A DNA stretch of 64,000 nt from Plantago ovata. Taxonomy: Eukaryota > Streptophyta > Magnoliopsida > Lamiales > Plantaginaceae. This document shows positions 51,309-61,242 of the stretch, one piece after another. The position numbers were made by a program, and so were the translations under genes. The stretch covers positions 120,978,880-121,042,879 of the forward strand of contig CM051456.1 of the NCBI GenBank assembly GCA_028274465.1, given 5' to 3'. The notes under the pieces were generated by a model, which saw nothing but the letters and a program-made list of their open reading frames with translations, was not told the origin of the DNA and searched no databases. Every line of letters starts with the position of its first letter. Position 1 is the stretch's first letter.

Positions 51309-54300
51309 TCATGTGGAGACAGTGCCCGAGTTGTCGCCATTGGGCCTGTTAGACTCTTGGTCCTGATCATCAATTTTATGAATATCTACCTCAACAGGTA
51401 GAACAGCATCCAAACATTCAGCAACAGAGACCATGTTTTCTGAGGGAGTGGGTAGAGCTTGAACGCAAGAGAAGCAATTGACAAATGGTTTCCCTGGAAC
51501 AGGAATAAACTTGACTATCCAACAGATTGGCAATGTGATTAATGCAATTGCAAAGCTTATTCCCCATTGCACCAAATTCAACTTTTTGGTATTAGCAACT
51601 TTTCCTAGAAACTGTACCACCACAAACTGCAGGATGATTGTTATCCCAACAGGAATGAGAAATGATCTACTTTTGTGAATCCCTCGAAAGACATTCTTTT
51701 CCTCCATGTGCCTGGAATTAAATAGATTGAAAATTTGGCAAAGCACGGTAGTATTGAAATCGAGTGTGTTCCTTACTTTGTCATCCACACCACCAAGAAT
51801 TGACATTCCGCTGAGTTGTATGGCTATGTGCACAGCTATTTGGTAAATGGCCTGTGGCAAAATGTTTCTCAACATAATATTTGTCACCAGAGGTTCGGTG
51901 TGTGGAACAGGAGGATTGTGCATAACCTCTTGAGTAAGTTTCATCTTCGCCAGAGCCCATTGACCTAGCTGTACTGTAGCAAAATTCATCCAAAACAGCT
52001 GAAATATTGTCAGCTCATCTTGATTGTGTGCTGAAAAGGCATTAATCAAGCTGTTGACAGCAAGTGCTACATTAAGCGTGAGTTGGATCTGAAGGAATTT
52101 TTGCAGGTAGCTCAAAGTGCATCTCCCCCATTGCACAACTTTTGTTACAGGAATGAGATCTTGGTGTAACATTAGAATGTCTGAGTTTTGTTCCCCTCCT
52201 ACCGCATCTCCCAATGAAAGTACCACATCAGCTTCTTCTTTGGGTGCAAGAATACTGTCACAGCATCCATCTCCTATTACAGCCACCACATGGTGTTTCT
52301 GTTTCAGGCATCGTACCATTAATTGCTTGTCTTCTGGAGTTGCTCTTGCCACAATACGAATCTTATCAATCTTCTCTAGTCGTTCTTGTTGAGAGTAACC
52401 ACGGAACTCAATGCCTTGGATTACTTCCCCGACCAAAACATGTTGATTGTCCTCCAGTATTCCGCACTTTGTGGCAATGGCCTTGGCCGTGAATAAATGA
52501 TCACCTGTGACCAACTTGATGTCAACACCAGCAGCTCTGCAAGACTCTATTGCTTCTTTTGCACCAGGTCTGCAAGGGTCCTTCATTCCAATGATCCCAA
52601 GTAATGTTAGATCTACTTCATTCAATAAGGAGGACTCGTCACCCGGCTCTGTTTCCTTGTAAGCAAATGCAATGCAGTGAAGGCTGCTTGATGCCATTCC
52701 TTGGATGATGTCCAGAAACTGGGATCTTTCTCTTCCATTCAGGCTCTTCAATTCTCCTGTAGCTTCGTAATAAGTTGTACACATTGCTAGAACCATCTCT
52801 GCAGCTCCCTTCCAGTGCGCACGATTGGAATTATCAGTCTGGCTCCTAATCAGCACTCCACTTTGTTTCCTGTGCGAACTGAAAGTTTTGACGTCTAACC
52901 TATAATAATTCTGCTTCAGATTTTTTATATTTTGGAAATCCAATTTTCTGGCAGCCCATGACAATATTGCATCATCTGTTGGACTATGATGATCATATGA
53001 TGTACGTGTAGTGTTGAACATAACGCCTTCATAGAGTAGCCCAAGAAGAATTTCAGAGATGCAGTCGTTGTCATTATGTGTCATTTCGTTGCTACCTATC
53101 CAGAACTTGGTAACTTCCATCCTATTTAAAGTCAAAGTGCCAATCATGTTTGTGCAGATAACTGTTGCTGAGCCCATTGTGTCACAAGCCCAAAGCTTCT
53201 GCACCATGACCTGATCAGCCCTCATACGACGCTTTACATGTCCATACATTATGTTGATTGCTGAACCAATGCCTTTAGGAACCACCACAAGCAAAGTGCT
53301 ACCAGTTGTAGTAAGTATTTTTAACAAATAGTTGATCATACTTACTATATCCAGTACATTCCAGTTGTGGTGTTTATCTTTTATGTCTAGTATGTAGTGA
53401 TATAGCATCCCAACAAAGACTAGAATAGACACTGGAATACCTACCTTACCCATGACAGAAGTGAGTTTCCCAGCTCGCTCTTGCAGTGGGCTTTGCTCAG
53501 TTGCCATGGGAGCCTCTGCACCCCTTTTCACTGATGTGACTAGCATTGTTGCATCTCCATACAGCACATTTGAGCCGGAGAACAAATACGGATTGTGTGT
53601 GGAGTTTACAGCAACATGGTCACCCTTTCCCGCAATCCTCGATTCATCTACTTTCAACATATAGCCAGCAATAAAAAGTCCATCAGCTGGGACCTCATCT
53701 CCAGATCTCAGAACTACTACATCTCCAACAACTACATCACATGAAGGAACTTTCTGCAACTCACCACACCTCCTTACAAGGATCATTTTGCCCTTTATTC
53801 TTTTTGACAACTCGACCATGAATTTCCTTTCTTGGATAAAACTGACCAAGGCAGATCCAATCACCCTTAGCAGCACAGCAATCAAAACACCACCACCCTG
53901 ATTCCAGCAATCTTTGATACCATATTCTATGACAGCAAAGACAAGACACACAATGGCATAGATCAGAAGGAAGACATTTAGGGTGCTGGTGAAAGCCACC
54001 ACCAGTGAACCCGTAAGTCCTTTCCTGTTTGGCTGGTCGGAAGCATTGGAGCCAAATGTCATGCGCCTGTTGCTCAAATCATCCTCGCCACCTTTGATTC
54101 CAACCTCTGTGTCGGTTTTGAGGAACTTAGCTATGGCTCTGACACCCCCGTACCTCTGTAGCTCCACTAAGTCCTGGTTCTGAACTATGGTTGCCAACTT
54201 GCCTTTGTTAATTGAAGCACCATTAAGCTTTGATGAAATGGACATGACAGTGTGAACTAGGTTCCATTTTTTCGGCAATTTTGGTGGGGGGGCAGTGCCT

Positions 54301-54314
54301 TGTTCTAGCGGCAT
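51309..54314 (-). CDS. P-type IIB Ca2+-ATPase-like protein with lost catalytic motifs
   Basis: Intronless, 1,001 aa from the ATG at 54314; the frame is open 44 codons further but without another ATG. The fold is an autoinhibited plasma-membrane-type Ca2+ pump (ACA12/13-like): short N-terminus, then LSNRRMTFGSN, VGDVVVLRSGDEVPADG, LWACDTMGSATVIC, HWKGAAEMVLAMCTTYY, GMKDPCRPGAKEAIE and a multi-helix C-terminal part ending NIMLRNILPQAIYQIAV and beyond. The residues that make a pump work are changed: DKTGT reads NMIGT (Asp to Asn, about 389), TGE reads AGK (about 228-230), the TM4 PEGL reads PKGI (about 346-349), TGDGxND reads IGDGCCD (about 680-686), and the TM6 Asp of NxxxD is gone (NFATVQ, about 777-782). 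Such a protein cannot form the phosphoenzyme or the usual Ca2+ site. It is a pseudoenzyme or a pseudogene that has kept its frame. It sits between the two FLS copies. Confidence 0.85.
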   Translation of the reverse strand: MPLEQGTAPPPKLPKKWNLVHTVMSISSKLNGASINKGKLATIVQNQDLVELQRYGGVRAIAKFLKTDTEVGIKGGEDDLSNRRMTFGSNASDQPNRKGLTGSLVVAFTSTLNVFLLIYAIVCLVFAVIEYGIKDCWNQGGGVLIAVLLRVIGSALVSFIQERKFMVELSKRIKGKMILVRRCGELQKVPSCDVVVGDVVVLRSGDEVPADGLFIAGYMLKVDESRIAGKGDHVAVNSTHNPYLFSGSNVLYGDATMLVTSVKRGAEAPMATEQSPLQERAGKLTSVMGKVGIPVSILVFVGMLYHYILDIKDKHHNWNVLDIVSMINYLLKILTTTGSTLLVVVPKGIGSAINIMYGHVKRRMRADQVMVQKLWACDTMGSATVICTNMIGTLTLNRMEVTKFWIGSNEMTHNDNDCISEILLGLLYEGVMFNTTRTSYDHHSPTDDAILSWAARKLDFQNIKNLKQNYYRLDVKTFSSHRKQSGVLIRSQTDNSNRAHWKGAAEMVLAMCTTYYEATGELKSLNGRERSQFLDIIQGMASSSLHCIAFAYKETEPGDESSLLNEVDLTLLGIIGMKDPCRPGAKEAIESCRAAGVDIKLVTGDHLFTAKAIATKCGILEDNQHVLVGEVIQGIEFRGYSQQERLEKIDKIRIVARATPEDKQLMVRCLKQKHHVVAVIGDGCCDSILAPKEEADVVLSLGDAVGGEQNSDILMLHQDLIPVTKVVQWGRCTLSYLQKFLQIQLTLNVALAVNSLINAFSAHNQDELTIFQLFWMNFATVQLGQWALAKMKLTQEVMHNPPVPHTEPLVTNIMLRNILPQAIYQIAVHIAIQLSGMSILGGVDDKVRNTLDFNTTVLCQIFNLFNSRHMEEKNVFRGIHKSRSFLIPVGITIILQFVVVQFLGKVANTKKLNLVQWGISFAIALITLPICWIVKFIPVPGKPFVNCFSCVQALPTPSENMVSVAECLDAVLPVEVDIHKIDDQDQESNRPNGDNSGTVST

Positions 54315-55003
54315 GGCTTCTGTGTTATTACCGAAGAACAAAACAAATTGGCTCTCTTTAATGTTCAGTTCAAAAATTTTTATTGTAAGAACATATTGTA
54401 ATGTTGAACCTCCTGATTGATGTCTAGGAATCGGAATGAAAGTCAAGTTTCTTCTTTAAAAAAATAAAAAATAATACCATACCCTCTTTTTTCCAGAAGA
54501 TGCTATGTTGTTGCATTCTTATAATAAAGAGATAAGTTGGCATCCCACACCTTCCGTGCTTCTTGGAAATTTGTTCACATGATCACATGTATATTATTCA
54601 TACACGTTCTTGACCATCCATTTATTCATTCATTTTCATAATCCCAGAATCCTCTCTGCACATTGAAGGGGAAACAGAATGACAGAGTCCATCATTAGAG
54701 CTGCCATGGTGAAAACATGCTACAGAAAGCATACCAAAACAACCTACTCTATTATGTTGATGGGTGACGAAACTTTACATAACAAACAAAGATAAGCTAA
54801 AGTTGAGGAGAGCTACATTTACATGACCAAGAAAATAGAGAACCATACAAAGAGAAAGAGTGATGAACTTTCTATCACCACAGACCCTACCTGCCAATTG
54901 TAATTGAAATATCACCTACCTAGCTATATTAGTACAGTAGTACATATGAAACCATGACCACTGGGGAAAAAATGACACTGAAAATTAATTAGAGAGAGAA
55001 ACA
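54315..55003. other. ATPase 5' flank and duplicated FLS promoter
   Basis: 54315-54700 is the 5' side of the minus-strand ATPase gene. From about 54711 the sequence matches the promoter of FLS copy 1. No other gene was recognised. Confidence 0.5.
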
Positions 55004-56336
55004 ATGGAAGTAGAGAGAGTTCAGTCCATTGCTTCCTTATCTAAGGAAGTGAACACAATCCCATCTGCTTATATCTTGTCTGAAAACGAGCAGCCAGCCG
55101 CGACAACATTACATGGGGTGGTTCTTGAGGTGCCGGTTATAAATCTTGGTGACGACGTGGCTCGTTGGTTTGATATCAGAGGCGCGTCAGGATTGGGGTA
55201 TTTTTCAAGTTGTGAACCATGGGATTTCAAGTGAGTTGATACCCAAGCTGCAGGAAGTTGGTAGAGAGTTTTTTGAGTTGCCTGTTGAGGAGAAAGAGTT
55301 GATTGCTAAGACAAAAGAGACTGGAATGCAAGGGTATGGGACTAGTTTGCAGAAAGAAGTTGAAGGCAAGAAAGGTTGGGTTGATCATTTGTTTCATAAG
55401 TTATGGCCACCTTGTGCAGTTAACTACAAGTTTTGGCCTAGTAATCCACCATCTTACAGGTCAGTTTTTCACCATTTTATTATCATATAATAAGTTTTTC
55501 ATAATTCTAAACACTGTGTGTATGAAAAATTGAACATAGACCTGGTCTGTTAAGTATTTTACTCCCTAAATCTCCTTATTCAGATTCAAATTTTTCCTAC
55601 TCCTTTGCTCATGAATCTGACTTTTTTAATAGAGAAGTAAATGAGGAGTATGCGTGTAAGATCCGAGAAGTATCAGACAAGTTGTTTAAGTTGTTATCGA
55701 TAGGGCTAGGACTCGAAGGGCACGAAATCAAGGCATCTATGGGCGGCGATGACGCCATATTTCTAATGAAGATCAACTACTATCCACTGTGTCCCGCCCC
55801 GATCTGGCCCTAGGGGTAGTGGCACACACAGACATGTCCATTCTCACTATTCTGGTGCCAAATGAGGTGCAAGGGCTGCAAGTGTTTAGAGACAATCACT
55901 GGTATCATGTCAAGTACATTCCTAATGCTCTCATCATACACATTGGTGATCAATTGGAGGTAAAAGAATTCATATTTACCAACATTCTATCTTTTTTATT
56001 TTTTTAATCTTCTTATTGAATTATATCTTTCTAACTGATAGATACTGAGCAATGGGAAGTACAAGGCTGTATACCACAGGACAACAGTGAACAAGGACAA
56101 GACCAGAATGTCCTGGCCAGTGTTTGTGGAGCCACCACCAGAGTTTGAAATTGGACCGATTCCTAAACTTGTTAGTGGTGAAACCTTATCAAAGTACAAA
56201 ACCAAGAAGTACAAGGACTATGTCTACTGTAAGCTTAATAAGCTTCCTCAGTGATGAACTCATCAAACTGGATGGATCTGCCCTTTACTGTCAGAATTTA
56301 CTGTTTGCCTGCAATAAAACTATGATCTGTATTTCA
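54711..56336 (+). repeat. Duplicated FLS block, copy 2
   Basis: Near-identical to 48951-50571 across promoter, exons and introns, with a few substitutions and small indels. The near-identity of introns shows a recent event. Confidence 0.9.
55004..56254 (+). pseudogene. Flavonol synthase pseudogene (recent tandem duplicate)
   Basis: Exons correspond to 55004-55459, 55633-55959 and 56042-56254. Compared with FLS at 49223 it lacks 11 bp in exon 1 (after 55159, where copy 1 has ATGAGAAAAAG) and one C in exon 2 (in the CCCCGCCCC run near 55794). Each shifts the frame: the first ends the protein after 76 codons. There are also amino-acid changes (RSENEQP to LSENEQP, GIEGYG to GMQGYG, YDVKYIP to YHVKYIP). 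Introns and splice sites are intact. The first frameshift could be an assembly error only if both were, which is unlikely. It should make no functional enzyme. Confidence 0.9.
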
Positions 56337-56703
56337 TATTTCATATAAATTTAGTCACTTAACTCTTTGTTAAGTTGTTTCTGCTTCCATAACAACTGAA
56401 AACCAAACAAAGTAAAATGGTAAAGATATTGAACAAAACTCAGTATGTAATGGACAATAAATAAATATCATTGCTGAATAGATAAACAATTAGTTCTTAC
56501 ATCTATACAATTATTACTATCTATCCTATGAACTCTGTTTCTTAATTTACAATTGGTTCAGATTTTCTGTTCTAGAGAAACTGAGATTATAATCTTCTCC
56601 TTCCTTTCCAGTAATTGCAAAAATGGTTAACGTACAGCCTGGTCGAGTATGCCAATATGTGTGCCATATGAAACTAATGACGGAATGCTTATTACATGAC
56701 ATG
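56255..56703. other. Short gap, FLS pseudogene 3' UTR and FEX 3' UTR
   Basis: Converging 3' ends. Nothing else was recognised; the minus ORF at 56547-56810 is a frame shadow of the FEX last exon. Confidence 0.5.
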
Positions 56704-59343
56704 TTACATTTTGTATCCCCTGACCCAGAAGGGCACAGAGTATATGAGAGTTCCCAAGACAAATGAGATGAAAAATGTAATTGCTGCATACGCATATGAT
56801 CTCCTTGCACGCTTGCTTACTTCCATTGCATGAAACTCGGCCATGAAGGTTGACACTGTACTCAGACAGCCAAGAAGGCCTAATTGGATTCCATTTGCGA
56901 CAGTATCACAGGTCCTAGTGTTCACCTGATTGGTAAATAACCGACTAACATTAAACAAAGGTTCATGAAAAGAATACTGTCAAAGAATAAAGATCCTAAC
57001 TTATCCTTACCGATTTCTTCAGAATGGCAAGTGCAGCCATTACACAAGCTGCAAGAACATTGGCAGCAAGAGTCCCAAAAGGAATCCATTTTAGCTTCTT
57101 GTCCTTACCTAAGCCACGCCCATTGAAACAAGCTAAGTACCACCTGAGCCAGACACCAAACGGTCCAACCAAAAGAGCTAAGTACAGCTCAGCCTCTCTT
57201 CCACCAGTTTTGAATTTTTTTGTCTCCAAACCGATAAATGTAGCCCATAGAATGCCTAGCACTAGAAATAGCATCATCATAAACATTGGGAGACAATGAT
57301 TCTTCCTGGAGATACAAGCTTGAACACGACTAGGACAGCAAAAGCGGGATCTTATATTGGATCTTTCAAGAAACAGATTGAACCCTTTGGCTGTCAGAAT
57401 CCCAAGTTGTATTGACTTGGAAGCAAGGAGCAAGCCTGTTTAGTTAAAAAAAACAAAAACATCAGAGAAAAAAGAAAAGAAAAGAGAGAATATGATATTT
57501 CAATAGCAACAAGCACAAACAAAGTCCACCTCTAAATTTTAATGCATATATTTTTACCTATTATAAAAGCAAGGACAGCAAATACCCATTGGCCTCTAAC
57601 ACAAAGTTCAAGAATCTTTTGATTCCACCCGCTAAAAGTCGTGAGGCTTCCTAGAAATCCAGTTGACAACCCGACAGCAAGTTGATCTGAGATTTTTGAA
57701 ATGTCTCCTTTAAACACAATGCCAAACCACCCCATCAAGAACGAACCGATCTGAAACATCATACAAGTTAAAAAACAAAACCAATAAAAACCAGAGGAAT
57801 TGACATAGAAAAAGAAGGCAGATTCAGTTGGATGACATAATAATTGATATATCATCATGAGATGAAGGTCTGACAAATTATGCTGATACTGAATCCTTCG
57901 GAAAATCAATTTCAACACAATGATGAAGTACATGATCTTATTTCCACAAGCAGTTTACCAATAATTAAATCAGCAATATGAGTTGCATATTTCATTCAAT
58001 ATCGTCGTAACAAGGTCAAGCCATTTTCGATCTAATATCTATGTCCACATCTGAGTGTTCTCTGTAGATAATTTCTCGATGAGGTGTGTATATATAATGC
58101 AAAATGGAAAGAAGATACTATAAGTGTGCTGTGCTGTGCTGTGCTGTGCACGTGCCTGCTTGCGTGTGTGTGTCTGGCAGAGAGGCAGAGAGGCAGAGAG
58201 CAAGAGAAGAGAGAAGAGGGGAAGAGAGTAACCATGTTTGAAGGAAGATCAAGGTACATGTAGTTTCCATCACCAGTTGCACCAATCACCTCAGGTCCAA
58301 AGAGTCTTTGGAGGTAAAACCTCGCCACAACCTGGGTAATATTGCAAGGAGAAAGATATCATTGCTGTAATAGATTCATACTACATAAAATGATCTAGTT
58401 AACATGATAGTTTTTTCTGGATTTCATTTTCTCTCAGACTGCATGATTTCCTACATGATAAGCATTGATGCCTTCACTGTGAAGTTTTTGGTGGATCTTC
58501 CATGGATACTAATTAACACTGTACGTATCAATATCATAAGGCATTTTACAAGAATTTCTGCAAGTACTATTTCCTTGCTTGACATGCCCCAAAATAAATT
58601 ATCACAAAACATAAGTAGTCAGGCTAGAAGAGGACAATTTCCAATAGGCTGTGCTAAATAAACACATAGAGATATCAAATTACATCGCCAATATCAGTAA
58701 AATGAAGACTTTGCAGTCTTGCAGTATCGATATGCAGTAATAAAGATTGAATAACCGATTACAGAACAGAACATGCATATAAGGAGGGTCAGCAAATTAC
58801 CCCCAGAATTCCAAATATAGCAAGACAAAGGAGGTATGTAATATGATCCACAATCCAAGGTGCTTCTGCATCATCCTGTAAAGAAAACAATTGATATAAA
58901 AGATACAAAACCAGTTAACATTTCTTAGAAAATTTAGTCAGCTTTTTTTTTTTAAACAAAAAATTTAGTCAGCTAAGAACGTGTCAACACAACGATGAAC
59001 AACTTACTTTCTTTCCTTCACCAGGCTGAATAATGGCATCAGTAGAAAGGGGAGGTATGTTTTCCAATGGAGTACCATCCTCTTGAAAATGAACCCCAGC
59101 TCCGTTTTCAGGGTCGTCAAACAAAAAGTGAATCTTCCCACTCGCGCTGTACCTTTTACTGCTAACAACCCGAGCCCCAATATCCCCTGCCTCTGAGACA
59201 GTCTCACTGTCACTAGCATCGTCTTCGTGGGGCAAAGAATACAATGATGAACGCATGGAGCGCCTCCTTGAAGAACCTGCGCTACTCAATCGACCAAAGG
59301 AACCACTTCTTCTAGTCTGTGATTCATGAGTCTCATTATCCAT
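56704..59343 (-). CDS. FEX: Fluoride export protein, two-domain FEX/CrcB family
   Basis: FEX proteins are plasma-membrane channels that expel fluoride. Exons on the minus strand: 59343-59008, 58875-58801, 58331-58233, 57750-57558, 57435-57011 and 56925-56704 sum to exactly 450 codons, 449 aa. An acidic/Ser-rich cytosolic N-terminus (about 110 aa) is followed by two CrcB-type units. Unit 1: WIVDHITYLLCLAIFGILGV, ARFYLQRLF, then SNMIGSFLMGWFG, GFLGSLTTFSGWNQ. Unit 2: GPFGVWLRWYLACFNGRG, IPFGTLAANVLAACVMA, GLLGCLSTVSTFMAEF. The (S/T)xxTTFS / STVSTF and Asn motifs are the fluoride-channel signatures. The start is the ATG at 59343 (an upstream TTG frame at 59352 is not used). A spliced 5' leader (exon about 59989-60130, acceptor near 59362) is likely. 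Intron 3 holds CTGTG and GGCAGAGA simple repeats. Confidence 0.92.
58118..58232. repeat. Simple repeats in FEX intron 3
   Basis: A (GTGCT)n run at 58123-58149 and a (GGCAGAGA)n-like run at 58177-58203 lie inside the FEX intron that follows 58233. Confidence 0.85.
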
Positions 59344-60160
59344 GATAGTCAACTAGAACCCTGGGAAATATTCAGACAAACTAGTTACTAAGACAAAACA
59401 CATTGAGGTTTTAGCAGAATGCGAAACGGACAAGCTATTTTAACAGAATTCAAAATGAAATAATTAATGATGAATATGATGCAACCAAACAGGAATTTAA
59501 ATGAACCTAATCCATTATTAAAAAGCAGGAAGTCCACAGATAAAGACATGATCCAGGCATTAGTAAACAGGTCAGCTGAGCTCATATGTCATGGCATGCC
59601 GGTTGAAGAATTAAATATTGATAATGAGAATTAGAAATCTTGGATGATCACACAATGCCAATAGAAGTGAACTCAGCCAAAGTTAACTCATTTTAACAAC
59701 TACTACAAGGAAATAGAAACAGAAACAGAAACAGAAACAGGAGTAAGTATTTATGCACTCCACTAGGTGAACTAACAATTCATCAGCACAAAGCAAGAGT
59801 CTTTTTCAGTTGTATAACTAATGAAGTATCATAGTAATAATAAAGAAATAAGAAAAGAAACTAAAAGGGGTCCCAAGAATCACATCAAAAAGGTTTCTTT
59901 TTTCACCAAGTATTGATTGTTATAAAGACTTGTAGCAAAACCCACAACAGTAGTAGTCATATACACATACACAAAGAGAGTAAAATACCGTAATTTTAAA
60001 AACGGAAAGTGGTAATTAGGGTGGGTGTGTTACGCCGGAAGGTAGTGTCGCCGCCGGAGGTTAATCAGAGAGAAGGAAAGATTCGATACGGCGATGGATT
60101 TAACGATTTAGCAGAGAGAAAAATGGAAGGAGAATTATATTAAAATTGGAGCAAAAAAAA
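59344..60160 (-). promoter_or_regulatory. Spliced 5' leader and promoter of the FEX gene
   Basis: On the minus strand a leader exon ending at 59989 before GTATTTTA and an acceptor (TTTCCCAG) near 59362 frame one intron of about 630 bp. A TATA-like TTTTAATATAATT lies near 60130-60148. Inferred from motifs. Confidence 0.5.
59712..59742. repeat. (GAAACA)n repeat in the FEX leader intron
   Basis: Four tandem GAAACA units lie in the presumed 5' UTR intron. Confidence 0.85.
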
Positions 60161-61242
60161 GTATGTATGGCTGCAGATTTACAGCAGCTTGATAATGATG
60201 AATGAATGGTGCTAAACGAATTCAACACGTGACGTGACAAACTAATTAGCAGCTGCCTCTGTTAATTACTTAATCAATCTCTCTTTCTTTATAATTCTAG
60301 GCTAGCTCACTACTTATTCTCGATTCGATAATTGAACGACTATTTTTTATTTCAACGACAATCATATATACTCGATTGAAAACTGAATTTCAAAGAATTA
60401 TATTATCCAAAGAAAACATATGCTTCACGTCTACTACATAGATAGAGAGAGTGTAACATTCAATAAAGTTCACTTCACGCGGAAATGCAAATCTGGTCAA
60501 ATATATTTTTTTAACGACAAATATTACAATTACTCTTATACTATTGCTATACAACATTCGAAACCACCTTATATTTCCACACTTAAACCGTCTTATGTCT
60601 CCGCACGGATTAAATTTTTTTTCTGAAACGGCAAATATTACAACTACTCCTAAATTTGGTCAAATTTAAAACTCAAACATTAGTTTGTTTACAGAGGACT
60701 AGTCTGTAAAAATAACTTCAAAGTTTACAATATCAAATATAAATAAATGTATGATTTTCTTGCGAACCCTATGCCCCGTTCAATATGTGGATTTTTTTTT
60801 TTTCTATTGTACTGGTATACTAAAACAGCCGACCACTTTCTGATTCTTTTTTAGGGGGTGAATCTCCCAACGGCATTTTTTACATCCACAATACTTGAAC
60901 CTAAAACCTACTTGAACCTAAAACCTTGTTCAATTGAATTCAAGTTACTTACTCCGTTGGTCTATTCAATTCAATGTGGTTTACTTGCAATTAAATCATA
61001 TACCATGTTTAATGTTTAACCCACGCAGGATAAATATAACTACATATGCTAAATGCTAAATATTGGCAACTATAGGAAACTTACACTCTTACTACTAGAC
61101 AAATTAATATTGGTACATGGACAACAACTTATTAAACTCTTAATTTACATACATATATATCGATCAGACTTTGGTTCCACTGTAACTCTTTTTTTTTTTT
61201 TCCAGCCCCAATATTTAATTGTTCATCATCAACAAATGCCGA
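60161..61242. other. Intergenic DNA
   Basis: AT-rich. 60506-60660 carries a partial copy of the SINE described at 26253 (GACAAATATTACAATTACTC, ACCGTCTTATGTCTCCGC). A short T-rich run at 61186-61201 precedes the last exon of the next gene. Confidence 0.45.
60506..60660 (-). mobile_element. Partial tRNA-derived SINE
   Basis: Shares the tail-side body (AATATTACAA..TACTC, CCGTCTTATGTCTCCGC) with the SINEs at 25587 and 26253 in the same orientation. The box A/B region appears replaced by a second tail-like piece (60640-60655), so the copy is damaged. Confidence 0.55.

Noticed and set aside
51478-54183. Several 60-90-codon ORFs on the plus strand opposite the ATPase-like gene
   Set aside because: They are antisense shadows of the long minus-strand frame.
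54315-54446. Longer N-terminus of the ATPase-like protein
   Set aside because: The extension begins at TTG, not ATG, and is not conserved-looking; ATG at 54314 chosen.
56547-56810. 87-codon minus ORF at the FEX end
   Set aside because: Frame shadow of the last FEX exon.
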